In this document: in pieces, positions 8,718 through 17,712 of the stretch
Layout: each line of letters starts with the position of its first letter
How positions within the stretch are numbered: position 1 is the first letter of the stretch
NCBI GenBank assembly: GCA_020831765.1
Contig: JAFIFY010000136.1
Location: forward strand, 27,389-91,388
DNA length: 64,000 nt
Direction of reading: 5' to 3'
Origin: Phycisphaeraceae bacterium
GTDB taxonomy: Bacteria; Planctomycetota; Phycisphaerae; Phycisphaerales; Phycisphaeraceae
The notes under the pieces: generated by a model
The model's input: only the letters and a program-made list of their open reading frames with translations
Told to the model about the DNA's origin: nothing
The model's database searches: none
Position numbers and translations under genes: made by a program

Positions 8718-9413
8718 TTACGTCGCGAGGCGATCGGCGGCTTCTTCCAGCAGCGATTCGATCGTATCGGGCTCGAAGCCGCGCCGGGCAAGCAGACCCG
8801 CGAGTCTTCGCAACACGCCCGCCCGGGCTCGGGCTGCCTGGTCGCCAACGCCGCGCTTCGCCGTGTCGAGCCGTGCAAGCTCGGCACCAAGGAACTGGTC
8901 CATCAGTTGCCGCGCGGCCTCGGACTCGTTCGCTACTCCGGCTTCCAGTGCCGGGTCCAAAGCGTCCGGGTCGATGCCACGCCGTTGAAGCTTGATGCGC
9001 AGCAGGTTTGAGCCCGCGGGCCGACGGCGTGTTGCATCATGCACCACCGCCTCGGCCAGGGCACGATCGTCGATCGCCCCGCTCTTCTCCAGATCATTCA
9101 CGATCCCCTCGGCCAGCGATTCATCCGCGCCCCGGTCAAGCAGAAAGGCGCGCATCTCGGCCCTGCTCAGATTGCGGCGGTTGATTCGCGCGATGGCCTG
9201 CCGATACAGATCATCGCGCTGGGCCATCCGCGTGGCACGCGCGGCCAGCTCGCCGGTCCATGCGGTCCCCACCGCAAGCCCCAACTCCTCGATGCGCCGC
9301 TGATGCAGGCGAACCAGGCAACGGCCCGCGGCCAGAACGCTGAACCACCCTTCGCGCTTCAGCGGCCGGATGGCGGTGATATTGACCTGCGATTCCTGAT
9401 TCTCGGTAGGCAT
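8718..9413 (-). CDS. recX: RecX-family regulatory protein
   Basis: A 231-residue protein of the RecX family, which limits RecA filament extension during recombination and SOS response. ATG 9413 gives the usual start region; longer forms upstream read through the CPXCG gene and are unlikely. Three-helix repeats typical of RecX are visible: RRNLSRAEMRAFLLDRGADE, LEKSGAIDDRALAEAVVHDA, and near the end LLARRGFEPDTIESLLEEAA. A roughly 65-residue N-terminal region (ITAIRPLKREGWFSVLAAGR) precedes them, as in several large RecX proteins. recA is not in the window. The small CPXCG gene ends 17 bases upstream, so the two are probably co-transcribed. Confidence 0.8.
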   Translation of the reverse strand: MPTENQESQVNITAIRPLKREGWFSVLAAGRCLVRLHQRRIEELGLAVGTAWTGELAARATRMAQRDDLYRQAIARINRRNLSRAEMRAFLLDRGADESLAEGIVNDLEKSGAIDDRALAEAVVHDATRRRPAGSNLLRIKLQRRGIDPDALDPALEAGVANESEAARQLMDQFLGAELARLDTAKRGVGDQAARARAGVLRRLAGLLARRGFEPDTIESLLEEAADRLAT

Positions 9414-9430
9414 GATCGACCCGGGAAATT

Positions 9431-9616
9431 CTACTCCGGCTCCACATCGACCGAAGCCCGACCATGTCGATCGAAGCGGACTCGAATCCGATTCGGACGA
9501 CAGCACACCGGGCAATCTTCGACATACTCCTGCTCGCGACCGGCCGACGGATCCAGCACGATATCGATCGTCTGGCCACAGGCGGGGCAATCGTACTGGG
9601 CGAACTCATCGAGCAG
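9431..9616 (-). CDS. CPXCG-motif cysteine-rich small zinc-ribbon-like protein
   Basis: A 61-residue gene with start codon CTG at 9616, preceded nine bases upstream by GGAG; a TAA stop in frame just before it excludes a longer version. The product reads LDEFAQYDCPACG, then DPSAGREQEYVEDCPVCCRP, ending DVEPE, which matches the layout of the CPXCG-type cysteine-rich family (one CPxCG pair and one CPVCC pair, about 60 residues). Such proteins are thought to bind zinc; their role is unknown. The frame at this DNA that begins with ATG 9609 is a shadow. It ends 17 bases before recX. Confidence 0.8.
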   Translation of the reverse strand: MLDEFAQYDCPACGQTIDIVLDPSAGREQEYVEDCPVCCRPNRIRVRFDRHGRASVDVEPE

Positions 9617-9637
9617 TGATGGTTACTCCGCGCCGGA

Positions 9638-11515
<1,878 letters not shown>

Positions 11516-11590
11516 GGCAAGGCTCCTTCCAAGGGGGCGCGGCGGCACGATCCGAAGGAGACAAGCGAAAAGAGGTGGCCGAGTCGGGCC

Positions 11591-11678
11591 GTTCGCCTCC
11601 CTTCGCCGGTATCAGCCGGATCAGGTTCCAAGGGTTTACTCTCAGTCCCGGGATTTTGGTGGGACACCCCTGGCGAAC
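11591..11678 (-). ncRNA. TPP (thiamine pyrophosphate) riboswitch upstream of thiC
   Basis: Reading the minus strand, P1 is formed by GTTCGCC (11678-11672) and GGCGAAC (11597-11591). Inside are the conserved THI-box pieces CAGGGGTGTCCC, GGGACTGAGAG, ACCTGATCCGG and GATACCGGCGAAGGGAG. The element lies 75 bases before the thiC start codon. Whether it acts on termination or translation cannot be read directly; no terminator hairpin with T-run is obvious between it and the GTG, which favours translational control (inference). Confidence 0.95.
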
Positions 11679-11684
11679 AACTCC

Positions 11685-11713
11685 ACTCTAGCACCCGGCG
11701 GGAGCGATCTCAA
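11685..11713 (-). promoter_or_regulatory. Sigma-70-type promoter of thiC
   Basis: Minus-strand TTGAGA (-35, 11713-11708) and TAGAGT (-10, 11690-11685) are separated by exactly 17 bp. The predicted start falls near 11678, exactly where the riboswitch P1 helix begins. Confidence 0.75.
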
Positions 11714-11759
11714 GACCTGTATTGGATTGTCGCGAGGCGGAACCCCGGGCCATCGAGGA

Positions 11760-12227
11760 TCAGCAAGAGGATGGCCGGGCGTCGGCATCAGCGGCCGATT
11801 CCATCGCCCGGCGCGCCAGCGACTGGATGCGCTTGACCATTTCGTGCAAGCCGTTTCGCCTTGTCGGGCTCAGATGTTCATCCAGACCCAGCCGCTTGAG
11901 CAGCCCGTGGGCATCGAAGGCCAGCACCTCGGGCGCGGGGCGATCGGCGTAGATACGCCGAAGGATGGCAATCAGCCCGTTGACGATCGCCGCGTCGCTC
12001 TGGGCCTGGAAATCGATGATGGGCGGGTCGCCGGACTGGATTCGCGGGACAAGGTAGACCGTTGATTGGCAGCCATGGACGCGGTGGGCTTCGATCTTCA
12101 GCGATTCATCCAGGGGTTCAAGGCGGCGGCCAAGGTCAATGATGAAGCGATATCGCTCTTCCCAGTCGCCCAGCAGGGCGAAGGCTTCGACGAGTTCTTC
12201 GGCGGCATCGTGTTGGGTGATGGTCAT
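11760..12227 (-). CDS. sufE: SufE-family sulfur acceptor for cysteine desulfurase
   Basis: A 155-residue protein that accepts persulfide sulfur from SufS and passes it on for Fe-S cluster assembly. The acceptor cysteine is in VHGCQSTVYL, the family's hallmark, at residue 53. Other family features are FALLGDWEERYRFIIDLGR and FDAHGLLKRLGLDEHLSPTR near the C-terminus. It lies downstream of sufS on the same strand with a 134-base gap filled by short repeats; the pair is likely one functional unit. No clear ribosome site precedes ATG 12227. sufBCD are not in the window. Confidence 0.9.
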   Translation of the reverse strand: MTITQHDAAEELVEAFALLGDWEERYRFIIDLGRRLEPLDESLKIEAHRVHGCQSTVYLVPRIQSGDPPIIDFQAQSDAAIVNGLIAILRRIYADRPAPEVLAFDAHGLLKRLGLDEHLSPTRRNGLHEMVKRIQSLARRAMESAADADARPSSC

Positions 12228-12302
12228 GTCTGGGGGATGGTCCGGGTGGTCCGGGCGGTCCGGCCGGCTTCACCGGCGGTTTCGGGCGTATTTTGGGCGG
12301 TC

Positions 12303-12361
12303 GTTCCGGGAGTTATTCCGGGGGCACTTCCGTGAAAACTTCCGTGAAAACTTCCGGGGGG
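12303..12361 (-). repeat. 12-bp tandem repeat / CCCCCGGAA-type element directly after sufS
   Basis: The unit ACTTCCGTGAAA is present twice in perfect tandem (12326-12337, 12338-12349), followed by ACTTCCGGGGGG (12350-12361) that abuts the sufS stop codon. Further copies of TTCCGGG occur at 12304 and 12316. On the sufS coding strand this is a series of CGGAAGTTTTC-like units starting one base after the stop. A closely similar array follows hemC. Confidence 0.6.
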
Positions 12362-13657
12362 TCAGGAGAGGTCACGAACCTTTTCCAGACCTTGAACGAG
12401 GGAATCGATTTCCCGTTCGGTATTGTAGACGGCCAGTGAGGCTCTTACGGTTGCGGGAATCTTGAAGCGATCCATGACCGGCTGGGCGCAATGATGGCCG
12501 GTTCGCACGGCGATGCCCTGACGGTCGAGGATCATGCCCGCATCCAGCGGATGGGCGAAATCGAGCACGAAGGACAGGACCGCGGCTTTTTGCGCGGCGG
12601 TTCCGATCAATCTCAGCCCCGGGACCGAACCAAGCGCTTCGGTGCCCCACGCCAGGAGCGCTGCTTCGCGTTGAGCGATGCGCTCGGGACCGAGGCTTTG
12701 AACGTAGTCGATCGCCGCGCCGAGGCCAATCGCGCCGGCGATATTGGGTGTGCCGGCCTCGAAGCGATAAGGCGGGTCGTTGAATTCCGAGCCATCCAGG
12801 CGAACCTGCTTGATCATCTCGCCGCCACCGAGGAACGGGGGCATTGATTCAAGCAATGCCTCGCGGCCGTAAAGCACGCCGATGCCGGTCGGGCCGAAAA
12901 CTTTGTGTCCGGAAAAGGCCAGAAAGTCGCAATCCAGGTCCTGCACATCCACACCCAGATGCGGCACCGATTGCGCTGCATCAATGAGCACTTTGGCGCC
13001 GGCGGCGTGTGCTCGCTTGATCAGCGATGACACGGGATTGATCGTGCCCAGGGCGTTGGACATCTGCGTAATGGCGAGCAGGCGGGTTCGCTCGGTCAGG
13101 AGATCATCGAGCGAATCGAGAACCAGTTGGCCGTGATCATCGATGGGAATCACCCGCAGGCTGGCACCGGTCTGGGCGCAGATCAATTGCCACGGCACGA
13201 TGTTGCTGTGATGCTCCATGTGGGAGATCAGCACTTCATCGCCGGGCTTGAGATTCGCGCCGCCCCAGCTCCGGGCGACGAGATTGATGGATTCGGTCGT
13301 GCCGCTGGTGAAGATGACGCTTCGCTCTGATGGGCTGTTGATGAACGCGGCAACCCGCTTCCGGGCCGTCTCGAAAGCCTCGGTCGCCTCCTCGGCCACC
13401 GCGTGAATGCCTCGGTGGATGTTGGCGTTGTGCATGCGATAGTAGCGGTCGAGGGTTTCGATGACGGGCAGGGGTTTCTGCGTGGTCGCGGCGTTATCGA
13501 GGTACACCAGCGGTTTGCCGTGGACCTTGCGGGCCAGCAGGGGAAAATCCGCCCGCAGCCGATCGATATCCAGGTTCCCCCGGTCATCGAACAACTCGCC
13601 GGGATGGGCCGAGCGTTCGGCTTCGATCGAAGGCGTGATGGATGGAGGTTTATTCAT
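12362..13657 (-). CDS. sufS: SufS-type cysteine desulfurase
   Basis: A 431-residue PLP enzyme that removes sulfur from cysteine for Fe-S cluster biogenesis. ATG 13657 (MNKPPSITPS) gives a normal N-terminus. Visible signatures: LVYLDNAATTQKPLPVIE, HRGIHAVAEEATEAFE, FTSGTTESINLVARSWG, the PLP-lysine region CDFLAFSGHKVFGPTGIG, and the catalytic loop cysteine in RTGHHCAQPVMDRF. It belongs to the SufS/group II class by the short RTGHHCA loop, matching its SufE partner immediately downstream. A four-run G-quadruplex motif lies 57-82 bases upstream on the coding strand. Confidence 0.95.
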   Translation of the reverse strand: MNKPPSITPSIEAERSAHPGELFDDRGNLDIDRLRADFPLLARKVHGKPLVYLDNAATTQKPLPVIETLDRYYRMHNANIHRGIHAVAEEATEAFETARKRVAAFINSPSERSVIFTSGTTESINLVARSWGGANLKPGDEVLISHMEHHSNIVPWQLICAQTGASLRVIPIDDHGQLVLDSLDDLLTERTRLLAITQMSNALGTINPVSSLIKRAHAAGAKVLIDAAQSVPHLGVDVQDLDCDFLAFSGHKVFGPTGIGVLYGREALLESMPPFLGGGEMIKQVRLDGSEFNDPPYRFEAGTPNIAGAIGLGAAIDYVQSLGPERIAQREAALLAWGTEALGSVPGLRLIGTAAQKAAVLSFVLDFAHPLDAGMILDRQGIAVRTGHHCAQPVMDRFKIPATVRASLAVYNTEREIDSLVQGLEKVRDLS

Positions 13658-13713
13658 AATTGGACAGAAAGTTGGAATCGGTAATCGGGTCGCGCATCTC
13701 GAAGCGTCCCGGT

Positions 13714-13739
13714 CCCCCAGCCCCCGGCCCCCAGCCCCC
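13714..13739 (-). promoter_or_regulatory. G-quadruplex motif upstream of sufS
   Basis: The plus strand has four runs of five C at 13714-13718, 13721-13725, 13728-13732 and 13735-13739, each separated by two bases. The minus strand, which is the sufS coding strand, therefore reads G5-N2-G5-N2-G5-N2-G5, a textbook quadruplex pattern, 57 bases before the start codon. Whether it lies in the leader RNA or in the promoter is not determined. Confidence 0.55.
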
Positions 13740-13931
13740 GGGATCACGCATGGCGTCCACGTCTTGAACCCCGGGGAACACCGGGCGAAGGTCATGCGCC
13801 GATGGCCCGTGGCCGTAAGCGTGTTTCCGGCGATTGGCTTTGTGCATGCGCAATCATAGCACTGGCCAGATGCCGGACTTGGCGATATCCGCCGGGAGTC
13901 AGCCGGGCTTGAGGGGTGCCGGAGATGAGGC

Positions 13932-15269
13932 TCAGAAACTCGCGCTGACCCGGCGCGTGGTCGGGTCGAATTGCTTCAATCGCGTGGGCACGGGCTGGGC
14001 CAGTTCCGTGCGTACGTAAACACGGGCCAGCCGCGTCGATAGACGGCAGAGCAGTTCGTAGCAGTTGCTCTTTGCGGCCTCGGCCAGGCGGGCCAGCGAA
14101 GCGGGAGAATCCGGCCGGTTGCTGATCAGTTCCACCTTCTGATCGATCGCAACGTCGGGGATGTCCGTCAGGTCGATGACGGTCTGATCCATGTTGACCT
14201 TGCCCAGAACCGGGGCCAGCGCCGGCTCGAGCTGCTGGTCTTCACGGTTGATCTCGACCATGCCCCGATTCGACAGCGACAGGGGATACCCGTCGGCATA
14301 GCCCACCGGCACCACACCCAGGACACTGTCGCGCTGGAGCGTGAAGGAAGCGTCATAGCCCACGGTCGCCCCGGCGGGGTAGCGCTGGATATGCACCAGT
14401 TGGCTGATCCATCGCACGATCGGCAGCAGCGTCGGAGCCGGATCAAGCCGCGGCCCGCCATCGAGCATCTCGGGCCCATAGCCGAACAGCCCCAACCCCA
14501 GCCGAACCATGCCGTGATGGAACGCCCGATCGCGTAGCGCGGCGTAGGTGCCGGCGGCATGAAGCAATAGCGAGGGATCGCATTGGCCCGGGGCGAGGCT
14601 GGCCAGCACCCGGCCGAAGAGGTCGTTCTGCCCGCAGGTGCGTTCCCAGTTGTCGCGGGGCGAGGAAAAATGAGTATAAATACCTGTCAAACAGAGGTTT
14701 CTGGCATCCAGGACGCGGGCCACCGCCGCCGGGATCGCCTCGGGCCGCAGGCCGGCGCGGCTCATCCCCGTATCCACATAAAGCTGAATCGGGAGAATCA
14801 GCCCCAATTTCCGGGCGAGGCGGGAGAGCTCTTCGATATGTTCCGGATCGTGAGCGGTCAGATGCAGGCGCTTGGCGGCGGCCAGCCGGTAAAGCACATC
14901 CCGCCGCGCCAGGTCACGGACAGGCATGAGTAGGAGCACGGGGCAATTGAGGCCGCTGGCGGCGATATCGCGTGCCTGCTCGGGTGAGTAGACCGCGATC
15001 ATGTCCACGCCGCGCCCGCTGAGCCGATGGGCCAGTGAAACCGCGCCCAGGCCGTAGCCATCGGCCTTGAGCACCGCGCATATCTTCGTCGCCGGAGCCG
15101 GCGGATCAGCCGGCGGCGCTACCGATTCGACCGGATCGGCCGGGTCCGCCGCTTCGTCAACCGGACACGGGCTGGAATCACGCTCGGCCAGAAAATCACG
15201 CCAACTCGACAGGTTCGCGTCCAGGCGCGATAGGTCGATTTCCAGCCAACTGGCGTGCAACGAAGACAT
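13932..15269 (-). CDS. alr: Alanine racemase
   Basis: A 445-residue PLP enzyme that makes D-alanine for peptidoglycan. ATG 15269 starts MSSLHASWLEIDLSRLDANL, the normal N-terminus. The PLP lysine is in AVLKADGYGLGA, and the catalytic tyrosine in VGYDASF. Other family motifs are LYVDTGMSRAGL, GIYTHFSS, VRLGLGLFGYGP, and VPVGYADGYP. It is about 60-70 residues longer than the usual 370-380; part of this is an Ala/Asp/Pro-rich insertion (PVDEAADPADPVESVAPP) of about 30 residues between the first helix and the lysine strand, probably a disordered surface loop. Confidence 0.92.
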   Translation of the reverse strand: MSSLHASWLEIDLSRLDANLSSWRDFLAERDSSPCPVDEAADPADPVESVAPPADPPAPATKICAVLKADGYGLGAVSLAHRLSGRGVDMIAVYSPEQARDIAASGLNCPVLLLMPVRDLARRDVLYRLAAAKRLHLTAHDPEHIEELSRLARKLGLILPIQLYVDTGMSRAGLRPEAIPAAVARVLDARNLCLTGIYTHFSSPRDNWERTCGQNDLFGRVLASLAPGQCDPSLLLHAAGTYAALRDRAFHHGMVRLGLGLFGYGPEMLDGGPRLDPAPTLLPIVRWISQLVHIQRYPAGATVGYDASFTLQRDSVLGVVPVGYADGYPLSLSNRGMVEINREDQQLEPALAPVLGKVNMDQTVIDLTDIPDVAIDQKVELISNRPDSPASLARLAEAAKSNCYELLCRLSTRLARVYVRTELAQPVPTRLKQFDPTTRRVSASF

Positions 15270-15637
15270 CGGGCGTGTGGTTTCCTGCCAGGTCGTGCCT
15301 AACCATAGCATGATGGCGATGCGGTGAAGAAACCCATCCGGCCAACGGACGACCAGAGCTTCGATTGCCGGGCCGAATCGGTCACTCCATCGAGTTATCG
15401 GCATATCGCCGACCGGATCATGATTCGACCCGCTGAGGGCGGGCCAAGCCTCGATCCATCAGTTTTGGCTATCATGGATGGCTGCTGAAAAGTTGATCCT
15501 GGTGTGGGGTGTGGTGCGGGATCGACCTGAACGGGGTCAGCATCCATCGGCCACGCCACCGAACCCGCGGTATCCTCCACCCCACCGGCTCCCAGCGCCC
15601 GGCCGTAACGCGGCCCGGGGCGATTCAAGAAAGAAGT

Positions 15638-16996
15638 ATGAGCGACCTTTTTGACACCAACATTACCTTCAAGGACTTCGCCCTGACGCCGGATGTGCTC
15701 AAGGGGGTCGAGGAGATGGGCTTTGTCCATCCGACCTGGATTCAGTCCCACATGATTCCCCTGGCCCTCGAGGGCGAAGATGTCATCGGCCAGGCCAAGA
15801 CGGGCACGGGCAAGACCGCGGCGTTCGGCCTTCCCCTGCTGAGCGTCATGGACCCGGAAATTCCCGGTCAGGCGTTGATTCTGACGCCGACACGGGAGCT
15901 TGCCGCGCAGGTTGCCGGCGAGCTTAAGGAGATGGGGCGCTATACGAAGATCGCGCCGGTCTGCATCGTGGGTGGAGAGAGCTTCGATCAGCAGATGAAA
16001 GCGATCAAACGCGGCGCGCAGATCGTCGTGGGCACGCCCGGAAGAATCATGGACCTCCAGGGCCGCGGCCAACTCAAGTTCGAGCAGACCCGCTTCGTGG
16101 TGCTTGATGAGGTTGATCGAATGCTGGACATCGGCTTCCGGGATGACATCCGGAAGATATTCAAGCGAATTCCCACCGGTCGGCAGACCCTCTTTGTTTC
16201 AGCCACGATCGGCGAGGATATCGACCGGCTGGCCCGGCAGTTCATGCGCCCGGACGTACGCCGATTGACCATCGAGAGCGAAGCACTGACCGTGTCGATG
16301 GTGGACCAGAAGTATTACAGCGTCGAGGCATGGGACAAGCGCGATCTGCTGATGCACCTGCTGGCGAAGGAGAATCCGGACCTGGTCGTGGTGTTCTGCC
16401 GTACCAAGGCATCGGTCGTGAAGCTGGGCAGGCACATGAAGGACAAGGGCATCGAGGTCCGGGAGATTCACGGCGATCTGTCCCAGAAGAATCGCAACAA
16501 AGTGATGAAGGAGCTGCGCGATAATCGCGTGCGAGTACTGCTCGCTTCCGACTTGGCCGCTCGCGGGCTGGATGTGGAGCACATCACGCACGTGATCAAT
16601 TACGACCTGCCCGAGGATGCGGAAATCTACGTGCATCGCATCGGCCGCACCGCGCGCGCCGGGCGGCGGGGCGTGGCCTGGAGCTTCGTCACGCCCGATG
16701 AAGGCCGGCTGCTGACGGCGATCGAGAAGCTTACCGGCGTGCTGATCGACCGTATTTCGGACGATGATTTCAAGCCCGGCCCGGTGCCCGAGCACCAGCG
16801 CTCCACCCGGCCGATGCGCGGTGAACGCGAGCCGGTGTCGATCGGTGAAATGGCCGGCCGCCGTGCGGGCCCCTCGGTCAGCAGCGATGAACTCTCGCCG
16901 GAGGAGATGGCATTGCGATTCCCCGGCGGCATCGTGCCCAAGGGCCCGCCACCCAAAACGCTGGGCTCGCGGTTCCGCACACGCCGATCCAGGTAA
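15638..16996 (+). CDS. DEAD-box family ATP-dependent RNA helicase (DEVD variant)
   Basis: A 452-residue helicase of the DEAD-box superfamily. ATG 15638 was chosen because the Q-motif region (TFKDFALTPDVLKGVEEMGF) follows normally; the ribosome site is weak. Motifs: I AKTGTGKT, Ia PTRELA, II DEVD (not DEAD) in VVLDEVDRMLDIGF, III SAT, IV VVFCRTKASV, V LAARGLDVEHI, VI HRIGRTARAG. The C-terminus is Arg/Pro-rich and ends RFRTRRSR. It likely remodels RNA in ribosome assembly or mRNA decay; the precise role cannot be assigned. A second helicase of this superfamily lies at 33423. Confidence 0.92.
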   Translation: MSDLFDTNITFKDFALTPDVLKGVEEMGFVHPTWIQSHMIPLALEGEDVIGQAKTGTGKTAAFGLPLLSVMDPEIPGQALILTPTRELAAQVAGELKEMGRYTKIAPVCIVGGESFDQQMKAIKRGAQIVVGTPGRIMDLQGRGQLKFEQTRFVVLDEVDRMLDIGFRDDIRKIFKRIPTGRQTLFVSATIGEDIDRLARQFMRPDVRRLTIESEALTVSMVDQKYYSVEAWDKRDLLMHLLAKENPDLVVVFCRTKASVVKLGRHMKDKGIEVREIHGDLSQKNRNKVMKELRDNRVRVLLASDLAARGLDVEHITHVINYDLPEDAEIYVHRIGRTARAGRRGVAWSFVTPDEGRLLTAIEKLTGVLIDRISDDDFKPGPVPEHQRSTRPMRGEREPVSIGEMAGRRAGPSVSSDELSPEEMALRFPGGIVPKGPPPKTLGSRFRTRRSR

Positions 16997-17054
16997 TCGC
17001 AAGCCGGTCGCCTGCCGCACGCCTGCGTGAAGCGTTCCAAGTTTCACCATCTGC

Positions 17055-17669
17055 ATGTGCGCGATCGCCCAATCCGCCATGGCCCAACCCACTGACCCCG
17101 ATCATCGTCCGTCCATCGGCGCGGCGGGTTCCGCCTCGGAACGAATCGCCTTCGAGGGGAAGTTCATCCAGATCATCCAGCGCGGGGGCTGGGAGTTCGC
17201 CCGTCGTGTCGGCAATCGGCCGGCCGTGGCCATCGTCGCCATCACCGATGACCGGCGGCTGGTCCTCGTCGAGCAGTTCCGCCCGCCGGTCGGTGCCACG
17301 GCGCTGGAACTCCCCGCCGGACTGGTGGGTGATGACCCGGGCCATGCCGGTGAGGCCGAGCTTGTCGCCGCGCAGCGCGAGCTGCTCGAGGAAACCGGCT
17401 ACGAGGCAGCGCACTGGCGGCGGATGCTCGAGGTCGTCTCCTCGGCGGGATTGAGCGATGAGCGCGTGGCGATCTACAAGGCGTGGAAGCTGAAAAGGTC
17501 CAACCTCGGCGGCGGAGTCGGCACGGAGGCCATCACCATCCATGAGCCGCCGCTGGAAGAGGTCGAGGCGCTGGTCGAAGCCCGATGCGCTGCCGGCGCG
17601 GTGGTCGATAGCCGCGTATTGATGGGTCTGCATCTGGCCTTGCGGCACATGGAAGAAATCGGGGGCTGA
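17055..17669 (+). CDS. NUDIX hydrolase, ADP-ribose pyrophosphatase-like
   Basis: A protein of 204 residues (196 if it starts at ATG 17079; neither start has a clear ribosome site). The NUDIX box is [21 protein letters not shown] at about residues 102-122, with the REx2EExG core intact. The preceding [20 protein letters not shown] is typical of the ADP-ribose pyrophosphatase branch (NudF-like), which hydrolyses ADP-ribose to AMP and ribose-5-phosphate; substrate is inferred from this. It is 58 bases after the helicase gene on the same strand and may be co-transcribed. It converges with the glycosidase at 17713. Confidence 0.85.
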   Translation: MCAIAQSAMAQPTDPDHRPSIGAAGSASERIAFEGKFIQIIQRGGWEFARRVGNRPAVAIVAITDDRRLVLVEQFRPPVGATALELPAGLVGDDPGHAGEAELVAAQRELLEETGYEAAHWRRMLEVVSSAGLSDERVAIYKAWKLKRSNLGGGVGTEAITIHEPPLEEVEALVEARCAAGAVVDSRVLMGLHLALRHMEEIGG

Positions 17670-17712
17670 TCCGGTTAGCGACCGCCGGCCACGCGGCCTT
17701 GCGCCGGCCCGG

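Noticed and set aside
9211..9609. 132-codon minus-strand frame starting at ATG 9609
   Set aside because: Overlaps both the CPXCG gene and recX in another frame; those two explain the DNA better.
12303..12361. Possible CRISPR-like repeat array
   Set aside because: Units are only 12 bp, directly tandem, without unique spacers, and no cas gene is present.
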